From Chryseobacterium formosense (GTDB lineage: Bacteria > Bacteroidota > Bacteroidia > Flavobacteriales > Weeksellaceae): 64,000 nucleotides of DNA. Location of the stretch: assembly GCF_900116415.1 (NCBI RefSeq), contig NZ_FPAP01000005.1, positions 62,001 to 126,000 of the forward strand, given 5' to 3'. Positions 44,134-53,321 of this stretch are shown here, piece by piece (within the stretch, counting starts at the first letter, position 1; the number at the start of each line of letters is the position of its first letter). The notes under the pieces are model-generated. The model saw only the letters and a list, made by a program, of their open reading frames with translations. It had not been told where the DNA came from and ran no database searches. A program made the position numbers and the translations under genes.

Positions 44134-44895
44134 ATGGAGTTACAGAAATACTTTTCTAAATTCCTTCTCAAAAAAAGAAAAAGACAACTTACGGAAAGAG
44201 ACTATTTCCTGACTACAGAGCTAAATAAAATTTTAGGCACTGATGTTCAGAATATGAGTTTTTACCGCGAAGCTTTTTCAATTAAAACTTCTTCTAAAAA
44301 TCAGGAAAGTAACTACGAAAGACTTGAATTTTTAGGAGATTCTGTTTTGGGTACAATTATTTCGTGCCATTTGTTTCAAACCTATCCTAAAGCTAATGAA
44401 GGATACATGACGCAGATGAAATCGAAGATTGTAAATAGGAAAAATCTCAATAAATTAGGAGAAGATTTAAAGCTTACCGATCTTTTACAAAAAAACAATT
44501 CTGTTGCCTTAGGCGAAAACATTTCAGGGAATCTCTTTGAAGCGTTAATTGGTGCAGTTTATTTAGATTTCCAATACGAAACCTGCAAAAGAATCGTTTT
44601 GGAGAGACTGCTCACGCCAACGGAAATCAACAAGCTTGAAAATAAAATTGTAAGCTACAAAGGTCTTTTGCTGGAATGGAGCCAGAAAAAGAAACTGAAT
44701 ATAAAGTACGAAACCTGCGAAGAAATTCAGGTAAACAAATCGATCGTTTTCCGTTGTCATGTATGGCTTGGGAATGAGAAGATTTCGAATGCCACGGAAA
44801 CTTCGAAGAAAAAAGCTGAAGAAAAAGCTGCTCAGAGAGCATTTTATATTTTAAATAAAAAAGAAAATATACTTGGAAATCCAAAAACTTTATGA
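44134..44895 (+). CDS. rnc: Ribonuclease III
   Basis: 253 residues: RNase III catalytic signature ERLEFLGDSVLG with the acidic metal ligands, FEALIGAVYLD as the second catalytic block, then a C-terminal double-stranded RNA-binding domain (YKGLLLEWSQKKKLNIKYE ... KKKAEEKAAQRAFYIL). It processes rRNA and degrades duplex RNA. The acpP-fabF-rnc order is conserved. The following gene starts 23 bases before the rnc stop. Confidence 0.96.
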   Translation: MELQKYFSKFLLKKRKRQLTERDYFLTTELNKILGTDVQNMSFYREAFSIKTSSKNQESNYERLEFLGDSVLGTIISCHLFQTYPKANEGYMTQMKSKIVNRKNLNKLGEDLKLTDLLQKNNSVALGENISGNLFEALIGAVYLDFQYETCKRIVLERLLTPTEINKLENKIVSYKGLLLEWSQKKKLNIKYETCEEIQVNKSIVFRCHVWLGNEKISNATETSKKKAEEKAAQRAFYILNKKENILGNPKTL

Positions 44896-45346
44896 TATTG
44901 ACGATATAGAATTTGAAGATATTGCCATTGCCTTGGTAAGATTAGTAAAACATATCCCGGATCATGAGTTTTTTTTCAAAATCAATCAACACAATGATTT
45001 AAAGTTTTCAAGAATAAAAGATCTTGTTTTTCATGGGATCTATTATGATTTTTATTTTCCCAGGTTTGAAGCTTATCACAAGCATACCAAGACCTGTTTT
45101 ACATTTATCTCCAACAAATCTTCAGAAAGTAATCAAAAAAAATTACAAACTGAGCTCTTCGCAGAAGAAGAAAACATTAAATTTTTATTAAATAATCATC
45201 CAGAAGTAGAATATATTCTGCATAGTTCGGAACAATTTCCTGATTTTTCCGTAATTTTGCTGGCTGAAAATCTTGCATTTCCGATTCAGGATTACAATCT
45301 GAGTTCTGAAGAAGAACTCTATCAAATAATACAGTATTATGAATAA
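44873..45346 (+). CDS. IPExxVDY family protein
   Basis: 157 residues beginning at a TTG codon within the end of rnc; no ATG lies close by in frame, so TTG is the likely start. It matches the Bacteroidetes IPExxVDY family, found between rnc and pyk, with the variant motif HIPDHEFFFKI near residue 26. Soluble, aromatic-rich, unknown function. It overlaps rnc by 23 bases and pyk by 8, which suggests strong translational coupling. Confidence 0.8.
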   Translation: MEIQKLYDIDDIEFEDIAIALVRLVKHIPDHEFFFKINQHNDLKFSRIKDLVFHGIYYDFYFPRFEAYHKHTKTCFTFISNKSSESNQKKLQTELFAEEENIKFLLNNHPEVEYILHSSEQFPDFSVILLAENLAFPIQDYNLSSEEELYQIIQYYE

Positions 45347-46784
45347 GTATTTAAAGAAGACAAAAATTATCGCAACACTTGGGCCTGCTTCATCATCGAA
45401 GGAGGTAATGTTAGGATTGATGAGAGCGGGTGTTGACGTTTTTAGAATCAATTTTTCTCACGCAGATTACGATTTAGTTCGTTCCAATATAGAAATCATC
45501 AGAGATCTTAATAAAGAATACGGTTACTCCGTAAGCATTTTAGGAGATTTGCAGGGTCCAAAACTAAGAGTAGGTGTTGTAAAAGAAGGTTCTTACCTAA
45601 ACCCGGGAGACATTCTTACATTTACCAATGAAAAAATCGAAGGAGATTCTACGAAAGTTTACATGACGTATCAGCAGTTTCCTCAGGATGTAAATGTTGG
45701 GGAAAGAATTTTGATCGACGATGGGAAACTTGTTCTTGAGGTTCTTGAAACGAATAAAATTGACACTGTAAAAGCTAAAACAATTCAGGGTGGACCTTTG
45801 AGTTCTAAAAAAGGGGTAAACCTTCCGAATACCAATGTTTCTCTTCCGGCTTTGACTGAAAAAGATATTCAGGATGCTAATTTCATGATGGATATGGAAG
45901 TAGACTGGATTGCGCTTTCATTCGTACGTCATGCACAGGATATTATTGATTTGAAAGAACTTATTTCTAAGCATAAAAATGGTAAGTTTAAAACTCCAAT
46001 TATTGCGAAAATTGAAAAACCTGAAGGCGTAAAAAATATTGATCAGATTTTATTGGAATGTGACGGATTGATGGTTGCCCGTGGAGATTTGGGTGTAGAA
46101 GTTCCGATGGAAGAAGTTCCTGCGATTCAGAAAAATCTTGTCGAAAGAGCCAGATTCTACTCAAAACCTGTAATTATCGCTACACAGATGATGGAAACCA
46201 TGATCAACAGTTTAACGCCAACAAGAGCTGAAGTAAATGACGTTGCCAACTCTGTATTGGACGGAGCTGATGCGGTAATGCTTTCAGGGGAAACTTCTGT
46301 AGGTAGATATCCTGTTCAGGTGGTTGAAAATATGGCAAAAATTGTGAAGAATATCGAAATGACGAATTTCTATCAGCACAAAAATGAGCCTATTGAAAAA
46401 GATTACAACTGCATCGATGAGCGTTTTATTACGAACAGAGTTTGTCTTGCAGCAGTAAGAATTGCAAAAAGTACAAATGTAGCTGCAATTGTAACTTTAA
46501 CGAGTTCTGGTTATACTGCTTTCCAATTGTCGGCTCACAGACCGAATTCTCACATTATTGTTTACAGTGGAAATAAGAGAGTAATCACAATGTTGAATCT
46601 TCTTTGGGGAGTTCGTGCGTATTATTATGACATGAATAAGCCAACTGATGAAACCATCATTCAGGTAAATATGTTAACTCATAATCATGGTTACATCGAA
46701 AGCGGAGATTTCGTCATCAACATCAACGCAACACCGTCTTACGAAGGTGGAAAGACAAATACTTTGAGATTAACGACGATTTAA
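45339..46784 (+). CDS. pyk: Pyruvate kinase
   Basis: 481 residues; starts with KKTKIIATLGPASSSKEV and has the catalytic block IIAKIEKPEGVKNIDQIL and MVARGDLGVEVPMEEVP, TQMMETMI and the C-terminal allosteric domain. It converts phosphoenolpyruvate and ADP to pyruvate and ATP. Last gene of the acpP-to-pyk row, followed by a strong hairpin. Confidence 0.97.
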   Translation: MNKYLKKTKIIATLGPASSSKEVMLGLMRAGVDVFRINFSHADYDLVRSNIEIIRDLNKEYGYSVSILGDLQGPKLRVGVVKEGSYLNPGDILTFTNEKIEGDSTKVYMTYQQFPQDVNVGERILIDDGKLVLEVLETNKIDTVKAKTIQGGPLSSKKGVNLPNTNVSLPALTEKDIQDANFMMDMEVDWIALSFVRHAQDIIDLKELISKHKNGKFKTPIIAKIEKPEGVKNIDQILLECDGLMVARGDLGVEVPMEEVPAIQKNLVERARFYSKPVIIATQMMETMINSLTPTRAEVNDVANSVLDGADAVMLSGETSVGRYPVQVVENMAKIVKNIEMTNFYQHKNEPIEKDYNCIDERFITNRVCLAAVRIAKSTNVAAIVTLTSSGYTAFQLSAHRPNSHIIVYSGNKRVITMLNLLWGVRAYYYDMNKPTDETIIQVNMLTHNHGYIESGDFVININATPSYEGGKTNTLRLTTI

Positions 46785-46810
46785 TATTATTATCTTTGAT
46801 ATATAAATGA

Positions 46811-46838
46811 AAACTCCCGATTGAATCGGGAGTTTTTT
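46811..46838. terminator. Two-sided terminator, pyk / aldehyde dehydrogenase
   Basis: AAACTCCCGATT and AATCGGGAGTTT form a 12-bp palindrome around one base, followed by a T-run on the plus strand. It lies between the stops of converging genes and can serve both. Confidence 0.9.
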
Positions 46839-46842
46839 ATGT

Positions 46843-48135
46843 TTATTTACCTAAAATAGTTTTCGCCGTCACAAACTCTTTTAAAGCCAATAAAGAAAGC
46901 TCGGTTCCATAACCGGAAGACTTTGTACCCCCAAACGGAAAACGAGGATCAGAACTGGTCATTCTATTGATATTCACTGTTCCGGATTCAAGATTATCGA
47001 TAAAAAACTGTTGACGTTCCTTATTTTTTGTCCAAACTGCATTCGACAAACCAAAAGGAATATTATTCGCCATTTCTAAAGCTTCATCATCATTTTCGGC
47101 AATCATCACCATTCCCAGAGGACCAAATAATTCTTCCTGCAAAATAGGGTTTCCTTCTTCTACTCTGATTAATCCGGGATTAAATTCATTCTCAGAGATT
47201 CTTTCCAACGGAATAATTGCTTCTGCACCATGATCTAAAGCCTTCTGATATTGTTTTTCCAGATCATCTGCCAAATCGGGTCTTGCCATTCCGCCTAATT
47301 TTGTTTCTTTTAGTTTCGGATCTCCCGGAACGTATTTTTTATATTCTTCAATAAACTTGGGAAGGAAATCAAACTCAATGTCTCTCTGAATAATAAATCT
47401 TTTAGCCGCAACACAGGTTTGTCCGCAATTCTGAAGTCTTGCCAAAGCACCAGATTTCGCAGCTTCATCAAGATCCGCATCATTCAAAACGATGAACGCA
47501 TCGCTTCCACCTAGCTCAAGTAAAGATTTTTTAATGTTTTTACCAGCTGTTGCAGCCACTTCCGCTCCTGCTCTTTCACTTCCGGTAAGACTTACTCCTT
47601 TAATGGTTTTATGTTCTAAAATTTCTTTTACTTCACCATGACCAACTTCCAGATTCTGGAAAACGTCTTCAGGAAAACCTGCCTCGATAAAAACTTTTTC
47701 AATAGCGTTTCCGCTTCCGAAACAAATGGATGCATGTTTTAAAACAACTGTATTTCCAGCCAAAATTGCAGGTGTCGCAAATCTCAAAACCTGCCAGAAA
47801 GGGAAGTTCCAAGGCATTACTCCTAATATTACTCCTTTCGGGACATAATGGATTTCTGAAATTTTATATTCAGATTCTATTTTTTCCGGACTTAAAATAT
47901 TCTCAGCTTCAGCATAATAATTCATCATTAAAGCACATTTCTCAACTTCAGAAATAGCCTGAGAAATAGGTTTATTCATTTCACTGGTAATGATTTCGCC
48001 AAAAATTTCAGATTTAGATTTAAAAATTTCTGCAGCTTGTGCAATGAGTTTCTGTTTTTCTTCAAACGGAACTTTCTTCCATTCCTGAAAAGCCTGATCA
48101 GCTTTTAACAGCTTGTTTTCTATTAAATTTTCCAT
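46843..48135 (-). CDS. NAD(P)-dependent succinate-semialdehyde-type dehydrogenase
   Basis: 430 residues of the aldehyde dehydrogenase superfamily: Asn110 in MPWNFPFW, Glu207 in LELGGSD, catalytic Cys241 in NCGQTCVAAKR, and PFGGTKSSGYG near the end. The closest relatives I recall are the Sad/YneI-type succinate-semialdehyde dehydrogenases. It starts about 25-30 residues later than those (the NPATGE-type lead is missing), yet all catalytic parts are there and no upstream in-frame start is visible. Monocistronic. Substrate not certain. Confidence 0.88.
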   Translation of the reverse strand: MENLIENKLLKADQAFQEWKKVPFEEKQKLIAQAAEIFKSKSEIFGEIITSEMNKPISQAISEVEKCALMMNYYAEAENILSPEKIESEYKISEIHYVPKGVILGVMPWNFPFWQVLRFATPAILAGNTVVLKHASICFGSGNAIEKVFIEAGFPEDVFQNLEVGHGEVKEILEHKTIKGVSLTGSERAGAEVAATAGKNIKKSLLELGGSDAFIVLNDADLDEAAKSGALARLQNCGQTCVAAKRFIIQRDIEFDFLPKFIEEYKKYVPGDPKLKETKLGGMARPDLADDLEKQYQKALDHGAEAIIPLERISENEFNPGLIRVEEGNPILQEELFGPLGMVMIAENDDEALEMANNIPFGLSNAVWTKNKERQQFFIDNLESGTVNINRMTSSDPRFPFGGTKSSGYGTELSLLALKEFVTAKTILGK

Positions 48136-48331
48136 GTTAGATTTTCCATTTTTAAAGATTCATAACAAATCTTCTGCTTTTGGATAAGCATTTTTAAGGC
48201 AACAAATATTGTTCCTTATATCATATATAATTACTGATAAATTCTATGAAATGTATTTATTTAGGCTAAAACATTTTATTTCTTTAAAATGAATTCGTTC
48301 GAATGAATCGTATTAAAAACGTTCACCAGAG

Positions 48332-48391
48332 TAAGGAGATTGAGCCGATCTTTAATTCAATAAATCTGCATAATCTGCTCAATTCTTACTA
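48332..48391. repeat. Imperfect hairpin, dispersed-element candidate
   Basis: AGTAAGGAGATTGAGC and GCTCAATTCTTACT face each other across about 30 bases, with the phrase AATCTGCATAATCTGC inside. The phrase resembles the repeat at 34808-34852. It lies immediately after the hutG stop, in the gap before the aldehyde dehydrogenase start, and may end the hut operon. Confidence 0.45.
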
Positions 48392-49303
48392 AATCATCAA
48401 CCATTCATTCGCCAAACTCGCCGCCAATCTTGCCGTACGATCCTGAATATCAAAATGCGGATTAACTTCTGCAATATCCAAAGCAACCAGTTTTTCATTT
48501 CTAAGAATATGTTTATACAAATGCATAAAAGCTGCATCTGCAAAAATCCCGTTGTAAGCAGAAGCCGAAACTCCCGGTGCAATGGAAGCATTGAAAACAT
48601 CCATACAAATCGTCATGTAAAGAACATCAACCGAATCTGCAAGTTCATTTACTCTTTCATATATCGACGGAAGGTTTTCAAAAAATAATTCATCGGCAAG
48701 AATGTATTTCATTCCGAACTGATGCGCGGTATCAAACAATTTCAAAGTATTAGAATTTCTCTGGATTCCGATATGTAAAGAATTGATTTCTCCTTCCTGA
48801 GCAATTTGCCAGAAACCTGTTCCAGAGCTTACTCTTACTCCATTTTCAGGCTGTCTGTTGTCAAAATGAGCATCAAAATTAATAATACCTATTTTCTGTT
48901 CAGGAAAGGCAATTCTTACCCCACGATAATGACCAAATGTGACTTCATGACCACCACCAAGAACCAAAGATTTACCACCTTTCAATAAAACTTTAGAAAC
49001 ATTTTTTGCCAGCTCATTCTGAGTATTTTCAAGATTGCCATCTTCACAGGTAATATTTCCAAAGTCGAGAAGAGAAAAATTTGGTAAAACAACAGGGAAA
49101 TTCGACATATTTTTTCGGATAAGATCCGGGGCATCTTTTGCGCCCTGTCTTCCTTTATTTCTGCGAACCCCTTCATCAACGGCAAATCCGTGCAAAACGA
49201 AATCGTTCGTTGAAACCGCATCATAGTTGGTTTCCACTTTTACTCTCTGAAATATTCTGTGATAAAGTAATTCTTCACCATCCAGTCTTCCTTGCCAAAT
49301 CAT
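48389..49303 (-). CDS. hutG: Formimidoylglutamase
   Basis: 304 residues, ureohydrolase fold (arginase family). Metal-binding blocks: GGGHEVTFGH, NFDAHFDNR and CMDVFNASIAPGVS. The last step of histidine degradation: N-formimidoyl-glutamate to glutamate plus formamide. It follows the DUF695 gene by 6 bases, in an operon with hutI. The arginase and agmatinase alternatives are less likely given this context. Confidence 0.88.
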   Translation of the reverse strand: MIWQGRLDGEELLYHRIFQRVKVETNYDAVSTNDFVLHGFAVDEGVRRNKGRQGAKDAPDLIRKNMSNFPVVLPNFSLLDFGNITCEDGNLENTQNELAKNVSKVLLKGGKSLVLGGGHEVTFGHYRGVRIAFPEQKIGIINFDAHFDNRQPENGVRVSSGTGFWQIAQEGEINSLHIGIQRNSNTLKLFDTAHQFGMKYILADELFFENLPSIYERVNELADSVDVLYMTICMDVFNASIAPGVSASAYNGIFADAAFMHLYKHILRNEKLVALDIAEVNPHFDIQDRTARLAASLANEWLMI

Positions 49304-49309
49304 TTTAAA

Positions 49310-50416
49310 TTAATTTTGATTTACATTATAACGTTCAAAACTCTGCCAATATTTATCTTTATAAATTTCAAGTGACATTTTATATTCCGGATTATCTTTA
49401 ATTGCCTGTCGCAAAATTTTCGATGGTTTCCTGAAATCCTTACTAGCAAAATAACTTTCTTTTAGGTTTTCAGCGTTTTCTCTACCGATATACAGATTTC
49501 CTTCTTTAATTTTCAATGCCTCAATCATCTTTTCTTCAATATTGCTCAACTTTTCGTAGTCTTCTTTTTCGGGAAGTCCGTTGTTATTTTCACCATTATA
49601 TTCAACTTTCAAAACAGAAATCCAAGGATAAGAAGCTTTGGAATCATAATTCAATAAAGAAGTATTGATTGTTGCAATCAAAGGAAGTCCGTTTTTTAAA
49701 GTTGCTTCTAAAATGGTATATTGATCTTCTTCTTCAAAGTTTTTTACATTCTTATATTTCTCTGTAAATTCTCTTTCACGCCAGGATAAAAAATCCTTCA
49801 GCTTCGAAATAGGAACAAGCTCTTTCTCAGCATCGTCTCTACCGATTACATTAAATGTGTCAATTTGTGTGGCAAAATTAAGTTCGCCTAAGAAATTGTC
49901 TAAAAAAACACAAACTCCGGTTACGCAAGCATTTTTGTTTTCTTCATTCAAACCATCGTAAACGAAAGTAATATCAATTTCATCGGGATAATTATCAATC
50001 TCATTCGAATAAAAGGAAATATTTTCCTTAGAAAAATCTCTTCCATCCATTTTGATTCCGTGGTCTAGATTCATTTCGGGCTTTAATGCAGTAAATTTCC
50101 ATCGGTCAAGCTTCGGAGATTCTGCGACAAGTTCTTCTGCAAAAACAATATTTTTAATATCTCCGTCTGCAGTAATAATCAATTCTGCTATTTCGTCCTG
50201 ACTCATTCCACAAAGAAAATAATATCCTTCATTAAGCAGTTTTAGCTTTGAAGCCAGTAGATCAAAGAAATCTGTTTCGATATTATTATGGTTTTTCACA
50301 ACCTCAAAAAAATCTTTTTCTTTAGTCATAAACCAATCCCAGAAATCTTTATATGTTTTGATTTCTGCTCCCTCGTTTTCTTCTTTCTTTCCAAAAACTT
50401 TATCGAAAATTCCCAT
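49310..50416 (-). CDS. DUF695 domain protein within the hut operon
   Basis: 368 residues, acidic, cytoplasmic. The C-terminal third carries DUF695 features (LIATINTSLLNYDSKASYPW ... NNNGLPEKEDYEKLSNIEEKMIEAL). The N-terminal part (KTYKDFWDWFMTKEKDFFEVV) recalls a family of uncharacterised bacterial proteins. No catalytic residues are evident. It lies between hutI (1 base) and hutG (6 bases), so it is surely co-transcribed with them. A role in histidine use is suggested only by position. Confidence 0.75.
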   Translation of the reverse strand: MGIFDKVFGKKEENEGAEIKTYKDFWDWFMTKEKDFFEVVKNHNNIETDFFDLLASKLKLLNEGYYFLCGMSQDEIAELIITADGDIKNIVFAEELVAESPKLDRWKFTALKPEMNLDHGIKMDGRDFSKENISFYSNEIDNYPDEIDITFVYDGLNEENKNACVTGVCVFLDNFLGELNFATQIDTFNVIGRDDAEKELVPISKLKDFLSWREREFTEKYKNVKNFEEEDQYTILEATLKNGLPLIATINTSLLNYDSKASYPWISVLKVEYNGENNNGLPEKEDYEKLSNIEEKMIEALKIKEGNLYIGRENAENLKESYFASKDFRKPSKILRQAIKDNPEYKMSLEIYKDKYWQSFERYNVNQN

Positions 50417-50417
50417 G

Positions 50418-51644
50418 CTATTTTATTTTATTCCCATCAATGTATACATTTTCGGCTTTCAGACTTCCCTGATTATACAGAACATTCTGGAAATTATTTG
50501 TTTTAAAAGTAACAAAATCTGCTTTCAGACCTTTTTTTAAACTTCCTCTGTCTTCCAGATTAAGCGCAAAAGCCGAACGGAAAGTTATTCCAGCCAAAAC
50601 TTCAGCTGTTGTCAATTTTTCAAATGTCGCTAATATTGAAGCTTGCGTAATTAAATTTCCCATTGGAGCAGAACCCGGATTCCAATCGCTTGCAATCGCT
50701 ACAATTGCTCCTGCATCTAATAATTTTCTTGCAGGAGTAAATTTTTCACCCAATCCTAAACTTGCACCCGGCAAAGCTGTTGCCACCGAATCTGATTTTG
50801 CTAAAAACTCAATATCTTCATCAATCGTTGCTTCCAGATGATCTGCAGATTTTGCGCCAACTTCGACTGCAATTCTTGAACTTCCCGGAGTAAACTGGTC
50901 TGCATGAACCGTAATTTCAAAACCTAATTCTTTAGTTTTAAGTAAGAATTCTTTACTTTCTTCAGGTTGAAATGCAGATTTTTCAATAAAAATATCAACT
51001 CGTTTTGCGAGGTTTTCTTCTTTTACTTTTGGTAAAATTTCTTTTAAAATATATTGTAAATACTCTTCATTACTTCCTTCAAAATCTCTCGGCTTTAAAT
51101 GAGCTGAAAGACAAGTCGGAACTAATGTCGCTTTTGTCTGTTCCTGAGCTTTTTTGATGATTCGAAGCATTTTCAGTTCGTTTTCTACATCTAAACCATA
51201 ACCGCTTTTTACTTCAATTGTTGTAATTCCAAGAGAAATTAAAAAATCTATTCTTTCCAATAAAGTTTTTAATAATTCTTCCTCCGAAGCATTTCTGGTA
51301 TGCTGAACCGAACTCCAGATTCCTCCGCCGCTCTCAGCAATTTCAAGATATGTTTTCCCGGCATTTCGCATGGCAAAATCATTTGCACGGTTTCCGCCAA
51401 AGCAAATATGGGTGTGAGAATCTACGAAAGCTGGAAGTGCAATTTGCACTCCTTCAATCATTTCGATTTCTAAATTTTGATTTTCTGATTTTAATGTTTC
51501 AAAATTTCCGACTTGCTGGATTTTATCATTATTAATTAAAATTCCGCCATCAACAATAATTTCAAGTTGTTCGTCAGAAAGTTTTCCTCTTAACGGGAGA
51601 TTGGCAAGAGTTACCACTTGCTTGAAAGGACCAATTAATCTCAT
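50418..51644 (-). CDS. hutI: Imidazolonepropionase
   Basis: 408 residues, amidohydrolase fold. Metal ligands DSHTHICFGGNR near residue 76, the later His in VHADQF and Asp in ASDWNPGS. It hydrolyses 4-imidazolone-5-propionate to formimidoyl-glutamate, the third step of histidine catabolism. First gene of hutI-DUF695-hutG; hutH and hutU are not in this window. Confidence 0.93.
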   Translation of the reverse strand: MRLIGPFKQVVTLANLPLRGKLSDEQLEIIVDGGILINNDKIQQVGNFETLKSENQNLEIEMIEGVQIALPAFVDSHTHICFGGNRANDFAMRNAGKTYLEIAESGGGIWSSVQHTRNASEEELLKTLLERIDFLISLGITTIEVKSGYGLDVENELKMLRIIKKAQEQTKATLVPTCLSAHLKPRDFEGSNEEYLQYILKEILPKVKEENLAKRVDIFIEKSAFQPEESKEFLLKTKELGFEITVHADQFTPGSSRIAVEVGAKSADHLEATIDEDIEFLAKSDSVATALPGASLGLGEKFTPARKLLDAGAIVAIASDWNPGSAPMGNLITQASILATFEKLTTAEVLAGITFRSAFALNLEDRGSLKKGLKADFVTFKTNNFQNVLYNQGSLKAENVYIDGNKIK

Positions 51645-51710
51645 TTATTTAGTTTAAAGCTAAAGTTTAGATAAAAAATAATTCTGTAACTTTTTTAATA
51701 TCATTTTGCC

Positions 51711-51766
51711 TAGATTCCTACGGAATGACAAACGGTGCGTACTTTTTGTCATTCCTTAGGAATCTC
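51711..51766. repeat. REP-like palindromic element
   Basis: GATTCCTACGGAATGACAAA (51713-51732) and TTTGTCATTCCTTAGGAATC (51745-51764) form a 20-bp inverted repeat with one mismatch and a 12-base loop, in the gap between hutI and ruvB. The text resembles palindromes that recur between genes of Chryseobacterium. One copy in this window. Confidence 0.65.
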
Positions 51767-51920
51767 TACATCGTTATAAACTGAACAATTTTTATCTTTA
51801 AAATTTTCTCTCTCAAAAATACTTAAAATATCTGTTGTATTCAAATGCCAACTTTTTCCTTAATCTCCCTATCAGCCTAAACCTAAATTTCCTATCTTTA
51901 CGGTAAATGAAACTGAATTA

Positions 51921-52943
51921 ATGCCTGATTTTTTACATCCAGATAAAGACAATTACTCCAACGAGGAACTTATGCAGGAGGAGCAAATTCGCCCGCAGAG
52001 TTTCAAGGATTTCGCAGGACAGAGAAAAACTTTAGAAAATCTTGAAGTTTTCGTAACCGCTGCCAAAAAACGTGGCGGTGCACTCGATCATGTTCTTTTA
52101 CATGGTCCCCCAGGTTTAGGAAAAACTACTTTAGCCAATATTATTGCGAATGAACTCGGTGTAAATTGTAAGATTACATCCGGTCCTGTTTTGGATAAAC
52201 CCGGAAGTTTAGCAGGTTTATTGACCAATCTTGAGGAAAATGATGTTCTTTTCATCGATGAGATCCATCGACTTTCGCCTGTTGTGGAAGAATATCTGTA
52301 CTCTGCAATGGAAGATTATAAAATTGATATTATGCTTGAAACAGGCCCAAATGCGAGAAGTGTTCAGATTAGTCTGAATCCTTTTACTCTAGTAGGTGCT
52401 ACGACAAGAAGCGGAATGTTGACAAAACCTATGTTGGCAAGATTCGGAATTCAGAGCAGACTGGAATATTACACAATTGAATTATTATCGATGATTATTA
52501 TCAGAAGTTCAAGAGTTTTGGGCGTGAAAATTTATGAAGATGCAGCCATTGAAATTGCAAGAAGAAGCCGAGGAACTCCGAGAATTGCGAATGCGCTTTT
52601 GAGAAGAGTTCGGGATTTTGCAGAAATTAAAGGTAACGGAGAAATTGAAATTGAGATCACAAAATATGCTTTAAATTCATTAAATGTAGACGAATTTGGT
52701 CTGGACGAAATGGATAACAAAATAATGCGTGTGATGATCGAAAATTTCAAAGGAAAACCTGTAGGAATTTCGGCTTTAGCAACATCTATTGCGGAAAATC
52801 CTGAGACTTTGGAGGAAGTTTATGAACCATTTCTGATTCAGGAAGGGTTTATCATCAGAACTCCGAGAGGAAGAGAAGTGACAGATAAAGCTTATAAACA
52901 TTTGAATATAGCAAGACCAAAAAATCCGGGGGAATTATTTTAA
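51921..52943 (+). CDS. ruvB: Holliday junction branch migration ATPase RuvB
   Basis: 340 residues: Walker A GPPGLGKT at 62-69, Walker B FIDEIHRL near 111-118, sensor 1 GATTRSG, arginine finger ARFGIQSRL, and the winged-helix C-terminal domain ([17 protein letters not shown]). It drives branch migration with RuvA. First gene of a plus-strand row, with a TATCTTTA near-match to the -7 box 20 bases upstream. Confidence 0.97.
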   Translation: MPDFLHPDKDNYSNEELMQEEQIRPQSFKDFAGQRKTLENLEVFVTAAKKRGGALDHVLLHGPPGLGKTTLANIIANELGVNCKITSGPVLDKPGSLAGLLTNLEENDVLFIDEIHRLSPVVEEYLYSAMEDYKIDIMLETGPNARSVQISLNPFTLVGATTRSGMLTKPMLARFGIQSRLEYYTIELLSMIIIRSSRVLGVKIYEDAAIEIARRSRGTPRIANALLRRVRDFAEIKGNGEIEIEITKYALNSLNVDEFGLDEMDNKIMRVMIENFKGKPVGISALATSIAENPETLEEVYEPFLIQEGFIIRTPRGREVTDKAYKHLNIARPKNPGELF

Positions 52944-52944
52944 T

Positions 52945-53301
52945 ATGAAAAAAATAGGTCTTTCCATATTTTTTCTTCTCTTAACTATTGCTCCGACTTT
53001 GATCTTTAAATCTAAAGAAACAAGATTTGCAACAAATAATGAAGTAGAGATTTTAAAAAAAATTGATTCAGTAAAAATTGAAATTAGGGATGATAATTAT
53101 AAAATTTCTTTAGGCAAAAAATATCTAGTTTCGAATGATAAAGTTGAAATTGAAAACTTCATTAAAAGTAATCTAAAATACATAAGAAATTCTAAAATTT
53201 ATATTATCGGCAGTTCTGAAACTACATTTTCTAAAACAAAACCAATATTTGATGTATTGAAAAAATACGATTTGATGAATTTCAAATTAGTAACCAATTA
53301 A
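52945..53301 (+). CDS. Small exported protein, ExbD/TolR-like tail
   Basis: 118 residues: N-terminal membrane or signal helix (IGLSIFFLLLTIAPTLIF), then a soluble domain. Its second half (KIYIIGSSETTFSKTKPIFDVLKKYDLMNFKLVTN) resembles the periplasmic domain of ExbD/TolR, where a similar strand-helix-strand ends in an LVT-like phrase. No other part of an ExbBD system is adjacent, and the usual first-helix Asp is not evident. It starts 1 base after ruvB. Confidence 0.55.
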   Translation: MKKIGLSIFFLLLTIAPTLIFKSKETRFATNNEVEILKKIDSVKIEIRDDNYKISLGKKYLVSNDKVEIENFIKSNLKYIRNSKIYIIGSSETTFSKTKPIFDVLKKYDLMNFKLVTN

Positions 53302-53321
53302 AATAAAAATCAAAATACTAT

